Part shown: positions 1 through 12,119 of the stretch, in pieces
Layout: each line of letters starts with the position of its first letter
Position numbering within the stretch: the first letter of the stretch is position 1
Translations under genes and position numbers: made by a program
NCBI GenBank assembly: GCA_039881145.1
Contig: JAYKKI010000052.1
Span: 7,507,501-7,571,500, forward strand
DNA from: Druceiella hillmani
Lineage: Eukaryota > Arthropoda > Insecta > Lepidoptera > Hepialidae
DNA: 64,000 nucleotides
Direction of reading: 5' to 3'
Notes under the pieces: generated by a model
Database searches by the model: none
Told to the model about the DNA's origin: nothing
Seen by the model: the letters and a program-made list of their open reading frames with translations, nothing else

Positions 1-2125
1 AAATCTAATAATCAGCCGCCTGTTTTTCACTTTCTAATTTTAATTGTTTGAAAACCCTCTTCTACAAACATTTGTATCAAAGGGTATAAAAATTAAATAA
101 TAAAAATAAAACAAATAGATATTATGGGATGATCATATTTTACCCAATGAAGTTGTGAAAAGAGAATTTTCCAGCATATAAACAAAAACTTGATGCCACT
201 CAACAGCATCAAATATTTTTAACTTTATTTTAACACTAATTGAGACGATGTGTTTGATTGCAAGAACTAATTCGTTGTTGACGAAAATTATATCTAATCT
301 TGCTAAGTGTCAATAATAGAGTATCATTCCGGAAAACAATGAAAATAGGTAATAATGCTTAGAAAAATAATAGTATTATTACTTTTCAAAACCAAAAAAA
401 ATTATCTTATACCCAATGACGTCTGTTTAATATTTCATAAATATGTATAACACATTTTAGAATGATCAAAATCTCTTCCATCGAGTGAAATATATAAATA
501 ATATATAACGATTAAGATTCCGTCTCAAATGTTCTGAAATTTCTGAAATGCGAATAGTTAATTGTCTTAATTTTGCATTAGTCATATGAATATAATTTCG
601 CTACTAATGCACAGTGCAAAATGTACGATATAGAATGTCATTTTATGTAGATTTAGGGATGAATAATATTATTTATTCGTGATCCTTACTTAGGCGAACC
701 CTTCGTCCTAAGTAATTTGGTTACTCCCATCTAGATGACAACTTTTCATAATGCATTTTCTGTGTTCTCATTATAATGAATGGGACATAAATTTTGGATT
801 CATAGGTTATTCAGTGGTTTGAATTTATGATACTGGTTGAATATGTATCTTGATGGCGGTGTGGAATATATTAATATTAAAATTACAACCTACCCAAGGC
901 AGCAAACATTTAGCTAATTATGATTAAAAGTCAGAAATGTATAGGAGAAACTAGGTTTCTAAAAAAACAGTATTCTCTAGACGATGATGCGAGTATTAAG
1001 TCATATAGCGGTAAACTGTATTTGCGATTTTAATTAAATAATTGACATGTGACGTAAAGAAAAGTTATTTGCGTATGGTGGAATGAAAAAAAATATCTTT
1101 TTGGGAAATGAAATAGCATGGCGTTTCAGAATTATTACTTATCAGAGGAAAGCCGGTAACGATATGGTAATGATATTGCTATGATTGACAAATATAAAAG
1201 AAAGCGGATAGCATCGTATAGCAATTTTTTGATAAGTTTAATAATGTTTCAGTAGTTAACTATACAATAATTAACTCGATTTGTTAATCAATATAGATTT
1301 CGTCAATACAGTATATTTATTGATTTTGCTCTTATATAGGTATTTACCTATCTAAATTTCAATAGTTATATATAAATATCAGCTCCTAGTACAATAAAAC
1401 TATTTTTTATATTAAAGAACTGAGCATTACTTCAGAACTAAAAAATATTGTGCACTTTACATAAAATTAAATATTATGCACAATAATATACCAGACTAAT
1501 TTTTCCTTATATATAAACCATATAAAATCTTGGCTAAATTCAGCAATCGTGCTAAATCGTGTTCCGGAATATTCACGTCTACCAACTGAATTGAAATTGT
1601 ATACATGATTTAATTTATTTTAAGTTAATGTGTTTTGTTAAAACATTAGAAAATGAAATAAAAATGTAGCCTTCGAATTTAGTAAAGCAGGAAGAAAAGA
1701 AAATACAATTTAATTAATGACTTATTTTCCAATCAATTTTTCGCAGTAATTGGAACCCAAAATTATATCAAATTTAAATGATTTAAAAATTTGTGAAATG
1801 TGTTCATGATTTTTTTTAGAGTAATTATAGGAAGAGAAAAGTTCTAAAACAAATTTTTATTTATCCTGAAAAAAATTTACTGTGGAACGAAATCGTTATA
1901 ACATGCGATTTTAATTTAATGAAAAATTAAATTTTTATAGCTATTACTATAAAAATATTATACGTTAGGTCGATCTTGGAAAAATTATTGTTATGATAGG
2001 TTTTGTCGGTTTCATTATTAACTAATACTATAATGTGTCTGTATTATTGAACTTATATGATTACAAATGAAATCAACTGGAAGCGATCATGAGGAAAATT
2101 AAAACTGCATTAACGTTACTACATT
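1..2125. other. AT-rich stretch without recognisable gene
   Basis: No open frame, repeat or palindrome that I can support is visible. The sequence is AT-rich with scattered homopolymer runs. A TTTATT at about 2128, the minus-strand polyadenylation hexamer, lies just beyond this block and is discussed with the exon-like block at 2229-2451. Confidence 0.6.
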
Positions 2126-2228
2126 TTATTTTTTGTGATAATATTTTCCTTAGTGCTTTTAAAAACATAAGCGGGGAAAAACGAAGAAATTTCTCACGGA
2201 TTCAGCAATAAAATTGTCCCTACTATTA

Positions 2229-2451
2229 CTAACAGCCTTTCCGTGATGTTGCTGATAGTCCCTTCTCGTAGCCACTCCACATGGTTTCCAGCTGGACTTG
2301 CATCCAACATAGCAGATCAGCCACTCTTAGCGTGCGCTCCCACCGCGCAAGGTCGAACGTGCTTATGCCGGTTAGTGCACCGAGCACGTGTGCCACCTTC
2401 ATTGGCACAGTACCGTCCAAAGTGATCGTGCTGTGCGACTTATCTACTAGA
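2229..2451 (-). CDS. possible terminal coding exon, unknown protein
   Basis: I do not recognise the product. The block is conspicuously CpG-richer than its surroundings and is open on the minus strand, with many G/C third positions. Read from the minus strand, a TGTACAG acceptor ends at 2452. The frame then runs for about 74 codons to a TAG at 2229-2231 and includes VAHVLGALTG, FDLARWERTLRVADLLCWMQ and LETMWSGYEKG. A minus-strand AATAAA lies roughly 100 bases downstream, at about 2128. The exon needs one base to complete its first codon, which is exactly what the donor of the exon-like block at 6038-6261 would leave. I infer that both may belong to one minus-strand gene. Alternatives are a transposon fragment or a decayed gene. 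The splice model is inference; the open frame and compositional contrast are seen directly. Confidence 0.33.
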
Positions 2452-2459
2452 CTGTACAT

Positions 2460-3102
2460 GTTGAAACTATTAATTTTGGAAACGGTCAGATGATCAGTCG
2501 ATCTTTAGTTCAGAGGAGTTTAAATTGAAATGTCTATTATATCTGCCTGCACCATATTATCTAAAGATAAGACGATTAGAATTTTTTTTATATCTCATCC
2601 CCCCATGAGGTATATTACTTCAACTTCATTAAAGTGAAATTCACCTCACGCTGGTACCACGAGACATCATCAAAATTATAAATGCCATGCAGCAATATAC
2701 AAACGAACTCCTTGTTAGGACTTAAATATCTCACGACACGAGTATTATTTTATAAAAAATATATCGATAACACTGGTAATTCAGTGCTTTCCTAATTTTT
2801 GATAGAGTTAATCGTTCTATTTGATTTTTGTTATGGTTTAAACTATACCAAAAATGAAAAAAAAAATTTGTATCAGAATAGTTCCATAAATTATTGCAAA
2901 ATAAGTTCTTTATAAGCGGGGAAAAACGAAAAAGTCAAAATACAAAAAAGAATATTCATAATTTTCGCTATTTATGAATTGACTGTTAATCACTATTGAA
3001 TATTATGAGATGAAAATAATATTTGTCTTTTAAATTAATACATTATTCTAACATTAAGGGCATATAAAACTCATGTTTAAACAAAACCTTATAAACCTGT
3101 AC
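2460..3102. other. AT-rich stretch, nothing supported
   Basis: No gene-like frame or repeat found. The hexamer-rich string GCGGGGAAAAACGAA occurs at about 2171 and again at about 2918, the only repeated word of note. It may be a remnant of some dispersed repeat. Confidence 0.5.
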
Positions 3103-3145
3103 TCACCAATATTAGGATGGTTCTCTGCCATCCTAATATTGGTGA
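3103..3145. repeat. perfect 18-bp hairpin
   Basis: TCACCAATATTAGGATGG at 3103-3120 is followed by the 7-base loop TTCTCTG and the exact reverse complement at 3128-3145. The perfect match in a diverged, AT-rich neighbourhood suggests a recent or templated inverted duplication. No terminal sequence or target duplication could be assigned. Confidence 0.85.
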
Positions 3146-3656
3146 CACCATACCGCAGTCTAATCTGCAGTTCTGCTCAGAGCATGCTGAACTTTGTTGA
3201 CGACGTTTAAAATCTAAGCATGGAAATTTTCACTCACTATCACAACTTTCCAAGGATTTTTTCCCTTCTACTTTACTGTACGATTTACCACCTAACCTAT
3301 AAAGGAGTCAAAGTAGAAACTGCTGAAGTGATATAAGCGTCGAAAACCACCTTGTGCGCAAAGGTTTCCTTTCAAGTCGATTCTTATGTTTGGGAAAATG
3401 TATTTAAGGTTCTTTATTAAATTGTCTAACATGCCTATTAATATATAAAACGAAAAAATGAAATGCCTATGCGATGCAGTAAATTATGTAGTCTTATATA
3501 GTTACATGTTCATTATTATAATATTTTAGCAAATTATTGTTGTGTCAAGAAAATTATTGCCAAAATTATGTCATTAATTTTTTTATTGCTATGAAAATAT
3601 AGTAAATAAACTTATATCCATGCTATTGTATAAATATCTAAGTAGTGAATATTATT

Positions 3657-3933
3657 GAATATATTTGGCGTTAATTTTGTAGAAATTCATTATTCGCAAT
3701 TAAATGAAACTACGTGATGTAGTATTATTTCTACTATCTTTAATTTCTTTACCACGACCTAGGTTTCGTTGTATTACAACATCTTCAGGTGGGATATTAG
3801 CAAAGATGCTATCTAGATCTTTGCTAATAGCCCACCTGAAGATGTTGTAATACAACGAAACCTAGGTCCTGGTAAAGAACTTAAAGAAAGTAGAAATAAT
3901 ACTGCACCACGTAGTTTAATTTAATTGTTGCGA
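3657..3933 (+). mobile_element. snap-back element, copy 1 (family S)
   Basis: The element starts with a head of about 45 bases (GAATATATTTGGCGTTAATT...) and continues into a near-perfect palindrome spanning about 3700-3925. One arm reads ACTACGTGATGTAGTATTAT... CTAGGTTTCGTTGTATTACA... CATCTTCAGGTGGG, and the other is its reverse complement. The palindrome centre is near CTATCTAG at about 3810. The right end is the short tail TTGCGA. Three further copies occur at 17171-17363 (minus), 19874-20131 and 25535-25665. The copies share the asymmetric head and tail, so the unit is not a simple terminal-inverted-repeat transposon. No protein is encoded. The target duplication is clear only for the copy at 19.9 kb. 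Confidence 0.85.
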
Positions 3934-6037
3934 GTATTTTTAAAATGTTCTGAAAAATTGCCCTTTTTATCGACACTCTACTCGATATATGAAAATTAAA
4001 AACAAATTATTTTGAATTAACTTCTGTAACATTCTTCTAACTTCTGTAATATTTTGAATTATACCATTCCCGTTTGCGTGTGTTATTAACATTCAAGCCG
4101 TCCGTCCGTCCTTTAAGCAAATCAATTCCGTGCTGTCACATGGCGTCAGATCTACCGTCCTTGGCGAATATTCCTTCATAAAGTCATTCATCGCATCAGA
4201 CTACCAATTTCCACTGATATATTATGGAATCATTACCCATAAAATTAAAAATTTCCACTCCATTTTTCCTCTTACTTGTCTTAATAATCAGAAGCATCTT
4301 ATTGAAAAAAATTCTAATCGTGCTTACCATGGCGCACGGATATCATTTTTTCACTTTTCATTGCTATTGATTACTGTGATATTAACGTACGACGAAAACC
4401 TCTTTAGTAAGTAAGATTAAGTGAATCAACGCTGAATAAGGTGTCGAGGCTTCAGACGGTGAAAAACGGACGGTGGTTCCTAAAATTCAGAGAATTCAAT
4501 CAGTAAATAAATCAATCAGCTCAGACGAACCTCTATAAGGGAAAGTTGCATTTTTAAGGAAAGTGATGAAGTAATAAATTAGTGAAAATCTAATTACAAC
4601 AAGGCCAGATGAAGCCATGAAATATTCTAAGAAAAGAGGATCGTTTTGGAAACCGTGTTGAGTTTATGATTCTTTATTAATGGAATTTTTCTTTATAGGT
4701 TTTAGTAAGATTCATCACATAAAATAATTAATGATTATTTTATTAAATTTTGTTTTACCTAAATCTCAAAAAGGACCTAAAAAAAGTTCAAAACGGTTAG
4801 GTGCGTTAATCAAAGTTATGTTTTAATATCAGTAACTGTTACCACGTGAAATTTATAAAGCGAAAGGCTCCATGCTTAATGTTGATTTACATCCATTTTC
4901 TTTAAAGTTATGCAGTGAACTTGAATATTTGACTTTAAGCTTGGTTAATCACAAAATATGTGAGGACACTTCAGCCTGTTTATTATGCTTCATAATAAAA
5001 TATTATACAACTTTCCATAACGTTTCAAGAAAGTTCAAAACTAGTTGTTAGAAACTGATTAACAAATCCAATGAAACACCTGAAGATTTTCGGAGAGACT
5101 GAGTATATTATTCGTAATCTTTTGATTACGTACCCATAATTTCAATTCAAATTTAATCAAATTCTACAGAGACCCTCTGTGTTTTCCCTCTTTCTCCAAT
5201 GTTATAAAACTTCTTTACATAATACATTTTCCATTTTTTTTGTTATAATCAGGAAAGTAAGGGCAAAAAATAAAAATTTTGTCAAATCGTAACTCTGCTT
5301 TTTATTAGCGTGATTGACACGTTGCTTTATTATTATGGAAGTTTTGCCTGGCTTTATTGCTCATTGCTCGTTTTTATTTACTTAATTACTCGATACATAA
5401 CAGAGATGAACAAGAATTTCCTACAAGTCACTTCTTTCATAAACACTAACTCCATAAGGATAGCGTTTTCGTCAATCACAACTACTTTTTCTTGGACATG
5501 CTGGAGATTCACCCCATTCATATTAGATTTTTCAACGGCACAATGCATATCTAGTTTGCTTCTCATTTTTGTTTCGAAGTCACGCCACTTGCAGAAAAGA
5601 TGTATTTGGAATCGATTAATTCAGGTTCGTGCCAATTTTTCTCATGTCAGGTATTTCAAAGCAATATTTAAAATATTTCGGTGTCATATTTGAATTTTCA
5701 ATTAAATATCTAACAAATTTTGAAGTACTTAGGAAGCAGCTATTTTAATAACAGTTTATCATTTTTTATTGTGACATATAAACTATTTTTCGGTTGGAAG
5801 AAATAGGATTAAATTTGATTTTACAATAATTATTCACATCAAATACAATTTTGATTGATATCGTAAAATAATAAAATATCTTTTAAAAAACCTACCTTAA
5901 AAAAATAGGTACTTTAAAGTAAAAATATTTTATCATATTTCGTCCTTAAATTATATAAACATTTTCCACCATGTCTTGTCTAATAGATTCTTTAACATAC
6001 ATAAATTATGAATATACAAGTTATACACTCGTTTCAC
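3934..6037. other. AT-rich stretch with unsupported small open frames
   Basis: Open frames of 94 codons (4130-4414, plus) and 127 codons (5310-5693, plus) exist. Both are phenylalanine/isoleucine/tyrosine-rich, as expected of translated AT-rich DNA. A minus-strand frame at about 5378-5620 (containing KWRDFETKMRSKLDMHCA and NMNGVNLQHVQEK) has better amino-acid composition. It might be a decayed coding fragment, but I cannot place it in a family. Repeated GTCC units occur at about 4098-4110. Confidence 0.4.
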
Positions 6038-6261
6038 TTAGAGCCCATGACACAAAACAGCTGGTGTACGGCTGCGCCGCAAGGGGTCCTCGTATCAAAT
6101 GGAACATCATCGGTAATGTGCGTGTCCGCGATTAGTGCTTTCCAATCTGTTAACTCGAAGTCGATGCAAAAATAATGCTCGATGCTGTGGCCCTGGAACG
6201 CGTGCGTAGTCGGGTGGGGCATAGCAAGACCAGCAGTAAAAGTAACATCATCTGATAAACG
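6038..6261 (-). CDS. possible internal coding exon, unknown protein
   Basis: I do not recognise the product. This 224-bp block is CpG-rich against an AT-rich background. Only the minus strand is open throughout, with a frame containing FTAGLAMPHPTTHAFQGHS, HYFCIDFELTDWKALIAD and TPCGAAVHQLFCVMGS. On the minus strand the block follows an AATTGCAG acceptor (exon begins at 6261, phase 0) and ends TCTAA before GTGAAA, a moderate donor that leaves two codon bases. The exon-like block at 2229-2451 starts with exactly the one base needed to complete that codon. The composition, openness and phase match make a real or recently lost exon plausible. A transposon-derived fragment is the main alternative. 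Confidence 0.38.
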
Positions 6262-6269
6262 CTGCAATT

Positions 6270-7240
6270 ACTCGAGGAGTATTTATTTATTCCATGAATT
6301 TATGACTGCAGAAGCAATCACTTCTAGTCACCTAAAATTACATTATTTTTGAAATATTACGAGACAAGTAGAAACAAAATTTTGTAAACAATTTTTTTGG
6401 AAAACAAAAGAAAAAATTCTAGTATTGATATTTTGGGAGAGGCCCTGGACCAATGATGGATGGTGAAAGTCGATGGAAAGAAATGGATGGCGAATTTATT
6501 CCATTATTTGGCAGAACGAACATTGACCCAAAGCGTAGACCCAGAGAATAGAGAGATAAAGTAGATTAATTATAAAATCTCTGTCATTTTATGGGTTTCG
6601 AATTATGTGCTAGTTATTTTCAAATATATGTAAAGTCATTTAGTAACAGGTAATAAACCCATAAACACTTAATAAATTAAAAGTCTTTATATTTGACCAT
6701 AACTCAACAGTCAAAGCTATCTAGTTTGATTATCAATCAATTAAAGATTTGGCATATTAGACAAAGAGCGCCATTTAATAATCGGCTTAAACAATTATAT
6801 TTTCAACAATTATATTTTAATAAAATACTTAATGACCGGGTGGGTTTTAAACTTAGCCACTAGCTGCAAGTCAAGTGGAGTAAGCATGAAATGTAAAAAT
6901 AATAAACTTAATTTTAGAAATAATAACATGATTTTATACTGTAAATTATTGCCCAGTGTTTGAACAAGTGACCAAGTTACCAATATCGGGTAAATATAGA
7001 GAATGTATCAGCAAAAACCAACCCAACTCTTATAATTATTAAGAAACATATTTTATGGTATGCGATATAGCGTTAACATACAGAAAATAAACTTTAACTC
7101 TTGCCAATTAGGGGTTATTTGATATATTTTTTAAGAGTATTTTGCCCCATTCACAATATTTTCCTCGAAAGTAACTTCTAATTATTAACTCCCAATAATT
7201 TTAAGTCCTCAGTAGATCAGCAGTACTTTCTACACTACAG
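6270..7240. other. AT-rich stretch, nothing supported
   Basis: No open frame of convincing composition, no palindrome and no match to the other repeats in the window was seen. Confidence 0.5.
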
Positions 7241-7310
7241 TGTGTGTGTGTGCGTGTGTGCGCGCGTCCGTATGTGCGTGTGTGTATGTGTGTATGTGTA
7301 TGTGTGTATG
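7241..7310. repeat. (TG)n microsatellite with CG/TA interruptions
   Basis: An uninterrupted TG run gives way to TGCG, CGCGCG and TATG variants over about 70 bases. Simple-sequence DNA; no gene. Confidence 0.95.
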
Positions 7311-9046
7311 AATAATATCGCATTTCCAGTTACTGATGATTTAACTAGTCGAAGTTATATATTAATATCAATAGTTGTTGACAAACTTTGAAGTGAAAGA
7401 GTCCGTACATAATGTCGATTTAAAAGAATTACTTTTTGATAAAACTTGATGAAAGCCTGGTGCTAATTTTAGCTGATCAAGTGCACTTTGACCTATTTAC
7501 AACTAATAAGAAAATTTTCTGGAAAATTTCGCATACTTTTTCAAAAGGTTCCAAATTCGGGGCCTACAATGTATTAGACAATTTGATTATACTCCTTAAG
7601 AAATTCACAATTAGCCATACAATAGTTTAAATATTTTTGTATAATAGGAATTTCGTAAAGAAAAAGAACACTTGCAATTATATCATGTCCATCCGCCTAG
7701 CGCAGTTTCTACGATTTTAGTTCCATGAATAAAAACAATTGAATATACGTTCCTATGCGTATAACATTGGAGCGATGGCGTCTTCGGAAAATTCCAAATA
7801 AAATCGACGACTTTTTATCAATTTATATTTCAATCCCATTTTGCGAAACGTAATTTTTTAAAGCGATGAGGGATGTTTGTCCCATTATCTTATCAGTAAA
7901 CGGTCCCTTTTAAAATCTATGTTATCTATGTAATCTGAATTAAATCTACATATTTTAATTTGATTGGAAATAATATAATTATTAATGGAATTATACGTTA
8001 AGTTATGTTACTCACATCAAGATTTAGAAGCAATTATGGTATTCTACCTCATGCGTGTTCTAATAGGAATATGACCAGTTTCGTTACAAATTGTTTGAGT
8101 TATTTTACACTAAATGAATAATTTTCTACCAATTTAAAATTTTAACATTTTTGATCGGTATCTGTTCATGTAATTATACATATGACTTCCTTTAAAGAAA
8201 TATTTCAAATACCAAATGATTTTAAAATTGAATGGATTCTGTTTAATTTTCTACTAAATGTACGTGGAGTAAATATATTAGTAGCATGAAAAACAGCAAA
8301 AATAGAACAATATCTTACTCATAACTTCAATAAAAACTATACCGTTGAATTAAATATAAAGATATACGAAGACATATAACCAAATAGAACCACAAAACAT
8401 ATTCCATATTACATTCAAGTATAGAGGGATCCACACCTCGTTTGAAGTGAAATGACTGTGAAATTACTTGTTATAAGCCTATATTTATATAAAATTCTTC
8501 GTGTAATGAATACTTGATAATAATTAATATAATTAAATAGATGGAACGTATAAATTATCTTGAATATCGAAAAGACTATGTTTTAAAGACACAAGTTTAA
8601 AGATTTTATACAAATAATACGTAGGCTTCCGAAACGTCTGTGATTTTATAATCATAGGTTTTAGAAGTAAGGGAATCAAAGGGCATATTTTTCTGCATAT
8701 CTCTGGAGCTACGCTAAATAAAATAATGAGATAATATTTAGCATATGTAACTCAGGTCACGTGACAGAAGTGAAATATCATGGCCATCTAAACCTTCATT
8801 TGTAGTATATAGTAAAGTTCAAAACGACAAAGAGAGAGAGAGGAAGATTCAAGAAAGCTTATGGTATTTATAGGACATAAAGGAATGAAGTTGAGAACAA
8901 AATAGATGAAATATTAGTTATGTTTCGAAATTACTTTTATCCACATTTGCAGTATTATCTGGTGATACTTGTGTTGGTAAAGTTGACATTATATCATTAT
9001 GGTAACTAAAATACGAAATGTATATTCTTGACTGTATACTTTCTAG
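7311..9046. other. AT-rich stretch, nothing supported
   Basis: Only short chance frames (for example 7436-7630, plus) are present. A short AGAGAGAG run occurs at about 8831-8843. Confidence 0.5.
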
Positions 9047-9059
9047 ATATACATATACG

Positions 9060-9124
<65 letters not shown>
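9047..9124. repeat. compound (TA)n(TG)n microsatellite
   Basis: An alternating TA tract with a few interruptions passes directly into about 16 TG units. The same TA-to-TG arrangement recurs at 22206-22276. Confidence 0.95.
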
Positions 9125-9125
<1 letters not shown>

Positions 9126-9353
9126 AATTAAATATAAATGTTGTTACTCACTGCCGAAAAAAATGGAAAAACATTTTTAGTTTAAACAGGGATGAACAAA
9201 AAATAATGCCACAATATTTCGGAAATACTTTAAAAAAATTGAAATTAAATTGCTTATAAAAAATAATAAAAACCATAGTTTTGAAATGACGCGTTTTGAT
9301 CATTAGTTAAAGTAAAACAAATGGAAAAATAAAGTATGCAACAAATATAACAA

Positions 9354-9450
9354 ATGACAAATGTAAAACCAATAAAATTCAATGACAAATGTAAAACCAA
9401 TAAAATTCAATTGGTATGACAAATGTAAAACCAATAAAATTCAATTGGTA
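9354..9450 (+). repeat. three-unit short tandem repeat
   Basis: ATGACAAATGTAAAACCAAT plus AAAATTCA occurs three times, starting at 9354, 9382 and 9416. The spacing is 28 and 34 bases; the last two copies are followed by the extra string ATTGGTA. Noncoding. Confidence 0.9.
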
Positions 9451-10290
9451 ATTCCGGAAAAATTTACCAAAATTTTGGATTACTACCTTAAATTGTATAT
9501 AAGGCTATTTTTTCATCCTTGCGTTGAAACGGCTTTTTTAAAATACGCACGATATTGTTACTAATATATTTCTTAAATAAGAGTAATATTTTTCACCCTC
9601 GTCATTTTGTCAGTTAATTTTTTTTTGTTACAGAAACATACTAATAAATACAAAATAAATATTACCACAATAATAACTATGCATTACGTAATAGATAAAC
9701 ATATTTATTTCATGATCATAACCATAAAATTTGAAAAAATATAGACGATTTTCAGAAAATCATTGTCGAAAAATTATTGTAACCTACAAACGAATGTACT
9801 AGCAAACGGTTTATTATTTTTTTCTTTTTCCTACGATAAATTATTGTTCGTATATTTAGTTCATTTTGACCTGATTATTTACGTTTGAGAGTGACCGCTG
9901 AGTCCAACGTGAATAAGAAGCATATAGGCTCTCCTTAATATCCTAGATGACGTAAGAAGTTAAAAAAAATACCTCACAACTTTGGCCTCCACAAAAATTT
10001 CCATGTAAATATTTTTAGGAGAACTATTGATATATATATGAATTAATACGATTACTTTACCTTACGATATTTTCACTTTTTCATCAAGTGGTTTTTGTGA
10101 AAAACGGCCATCATATATATTTTCTTATATATGTCGTACATATTAACAGATAAATTATGTTAATCATCATAGATCATTTATATATAATGGGGGAATATCG
10201 AGAATGCTATATGGAATATAAGGATTTCTAGGCTTTAAAGCGACGTACCTTTAAAAGGAAAAAGAAAGAAAAAGCTATAAAAAAAAAGGT
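9451..10290. other. AT-rich stretch, nothing supported
   Basis: No supported gene or repeat. Confidence 0.5.
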
Positions 10291-10765
10291 GCGTGTACTT
10301 ATGTACGCGCGTGAGAAGTTATACTTCTTTGGCTTCATTGAATAATACATACGGACAGATAACCTCAATTATATTGGAGCACTTGAAAAAGTCTATAAAC
10401 ACAATTTTTTCACTAATATTTACGAATAGTAAATATATTAATCAAAATATTGAATTTAAATCACTACTGAATATAATTTATCAGCACATATATAAATCGC
10501 ACTTATATGAAACTAAAACACTTGTGTGAATGTAGACACTAGAAACATTTGGATAAATACTATGAATATGAAAACAGTGAACAGAGGCGACGGCACAATG
10601 CCAATAGCAGTGAACAAAAGCTGACACAAGACAAACAAAAGCTATTGGCACAATGCCAATAGCTTTTGTTTCGAGACTGCAACCGCTGCAACTTCATACT
10701 GTAACTTTTGTGTGACGAATCTAAATTTTAAGATCTCTCATCATTTTTTCATAACGCGCCTAACT
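10291..10765 (+). mobile_element. family M repeat, copy 1
   Basis: The left end, GTACTTATGTACGCGCG then GAGAAGTTATACTTCTTTGG, matches the copy starting near 32072. The right end, TCTCATCATTTTTTCATAAC followed by GCGCC, matches the right ends at about 20866 and 32706. The interior is AT-rich and diverged, without a credible coding frame. The ends look like those of a dispersed repeat I associate with lepidopteran genomes; that attribution is from memory and uncertain. In the 32-kb copy the GAAGTTATACTTCTTTGG motif occurs in inverted orientation just outside the right end, suggesting terminal inverted repeats. Confidence 0.6.
10633..10671. repeat. perfect 18-bp hairpin inside family M copy
   Basis: AAACAAAAGCTATTGGCA at 10633-10650, loop CAA, then the exact reverse complement at 10654-10671. 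A partial third copy of the arm (GGCACAATGCCAATAGCAG, then AACAAAAGCT) lies at about 10592-10622, so the local sequence was rearranged at least twice. Confidence 0.9.
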
Positions 10766-10984
10766 TCAAAAATTGGAAGGACTTTAAAATACATAGTCAG
10801 CTGATTGAGCTCGTGTAGTAAAGTTCCTTCCCAAGCCATCTACACCCATTTACGTAAATTCTTGACATCATATAAAAAGTATCTAGATATAATAGAACCA
10901 TAAATATATCCCTATTTCTTGAAGAAAAATTCACAATAATCACTAATTTAATCTTTATAACTTTGCAACTATAAGTAGTATTAC

Positions 10985-11096
10985 TATAAAATGCTGCACG
11001 CTAGTTCGCGTTAGTAATTAGTCTGGAAGTTAAATCTCATTAAACGTGCGGCGTTGACGGCGAGTAGTTTGTAGCTAGGCGCCACAACGGGTAAGT
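10985..11096 (+). promoter_or_regulatory. possible TATA promoter, 5' exon and splice donor
   Basis: TATAAAA at 10985-10991 is followed about 30 bases later by TTAGTAATTAGTC as a possible start region. A CpG-rich segment of about 50 bases (GTGCGGCGTTGACGGCGAG and GGCGCCACAACGG) then ends at the strong donor GTAAGT at 11091-11096. A pyrimidine-rich acceptor candidate (CTTTCGCATTTTGCAG) follows at about 11159-11174. The order of elements is what a 5' untranslated exon would show, but no coding exon can be linked to it and each motif is short. Confidence 0.27.
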
Positions 11097-11099
11097 TGC

Positions 11100-12077
11100 A
11101 ACATTGTTTGTCTGCGAGTTCATCAAGTCCAATTTTCTCGTTTAGCTAAGTGCGTCTTGCTTTCGCATTTTGCAGTTATTTCTTGTTTAGTTAAGAGGTT
11201 TTAAATCTTTTTTTCGGGATAGTAATGGAAGAGAGAAATAGAATTCGAAAGAAAGCTTATGTAAAATAAATATAATAACTATTTTAAAGGATCTTCTAAA
11301 ACAAATTGTATGGTTTGCAGTTGTTGCATTCGTCAAATAAGTGTTATTTTCTTGAAGCTATTATTTTAAATTATGTAATAATTTCAAACGGTAAAATATA
11401 CTGTTAGAAAACATTTAATTAGTTTTATTTATCCTCGGTAGTAACTATGTTTGTAGTTAGATCCTTTATATATTTATCCTTTATCATATTTTAAGTAAAC
11501 TACTGTAAAACTTTTTAAAAATGTTTTTCAATATAAAATCCTTCAAAAATGTTGTCAAATTATTTAATGAAATCTGTTATATTTGACTTTCTCATTTTCC
11601 CCGTATTATACACATCCATTAATTTTCCCGACTCCCAAAGAATACCGACAAATTATTTTTGGACTAAACTATTTGATCCATTCATAAAATAATAAATTAT
11701 TATCTATGTGTAATGTAGAGCCTGATAATAAAAAAATAACTGCGAGGATATTTCGGCGATAAAACTTAAGCCTTTATTTTTCGTATTCTTAGTAATTCTC
11801 ATACCATAAACATATTACTTATATAAATTAAAAAAAAATTCGGCGTCTGTTTCCAAAATTGTATTCAAACGACAATCAGCAGTACGTTCTATGGAAAAAA
11901 CTTTACCATTGCTGTCAGTGATTTCAATAATGATAATTCAATCAAAATTACAGCACATCTTATAACAAGCAGACAACTCTTTTTCATCAATTTCCTCATT
12001 TCATATTTATTAAAAAGTCTCTTAGAATATTATTCTCATGTTGTGTTGGATTAATCGCAAGTTACACGTTGTTTAAC
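11100..12077. other. AT-rich stretch, nothing supported
   Basis: No open frame of coding composition and no recognisable repeat. Confidence 0.5.
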
Positions 12078-12115
12078 CTCGCGGTGCACCGCGAGTTCCC
12101 AGTACCGTTTTAGTA
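12078..12115. repeat. CpG palindrome, fragment of module C
   Basis: CTCGCGGTGCACCGCGAG at 12078-12095 is a perfect 18-bp palindrome and continues as TTCCCAGTACCG. The same string (GCGGTGCACCGCGGGATCCC at about 38279, GCGGTGCGCCGCG in reverse at about 47883) precedes the tRNA-like T-arm in arms A and A'. Here the T-arm half is missing, so this is a truncated copy. Confidence 0.6.
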
Positions 12116-12119
12116 GGAA

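Noticed and set aside
3657..3933. Family S as a classical MITE
   Set aside because: Ends are asymmetric (long head, short tail), and the clear target duplication of copy 3 is 14 bp, too long for the usual DNA transposon superfamilies.
5310..5693. 127-codon plus frame as a membrane protein
   Set aside because: Hydrophobic composition is expected from AT-rich DNA. The opposite strand has a better-composed frame, and no splice or domain evidence exists.
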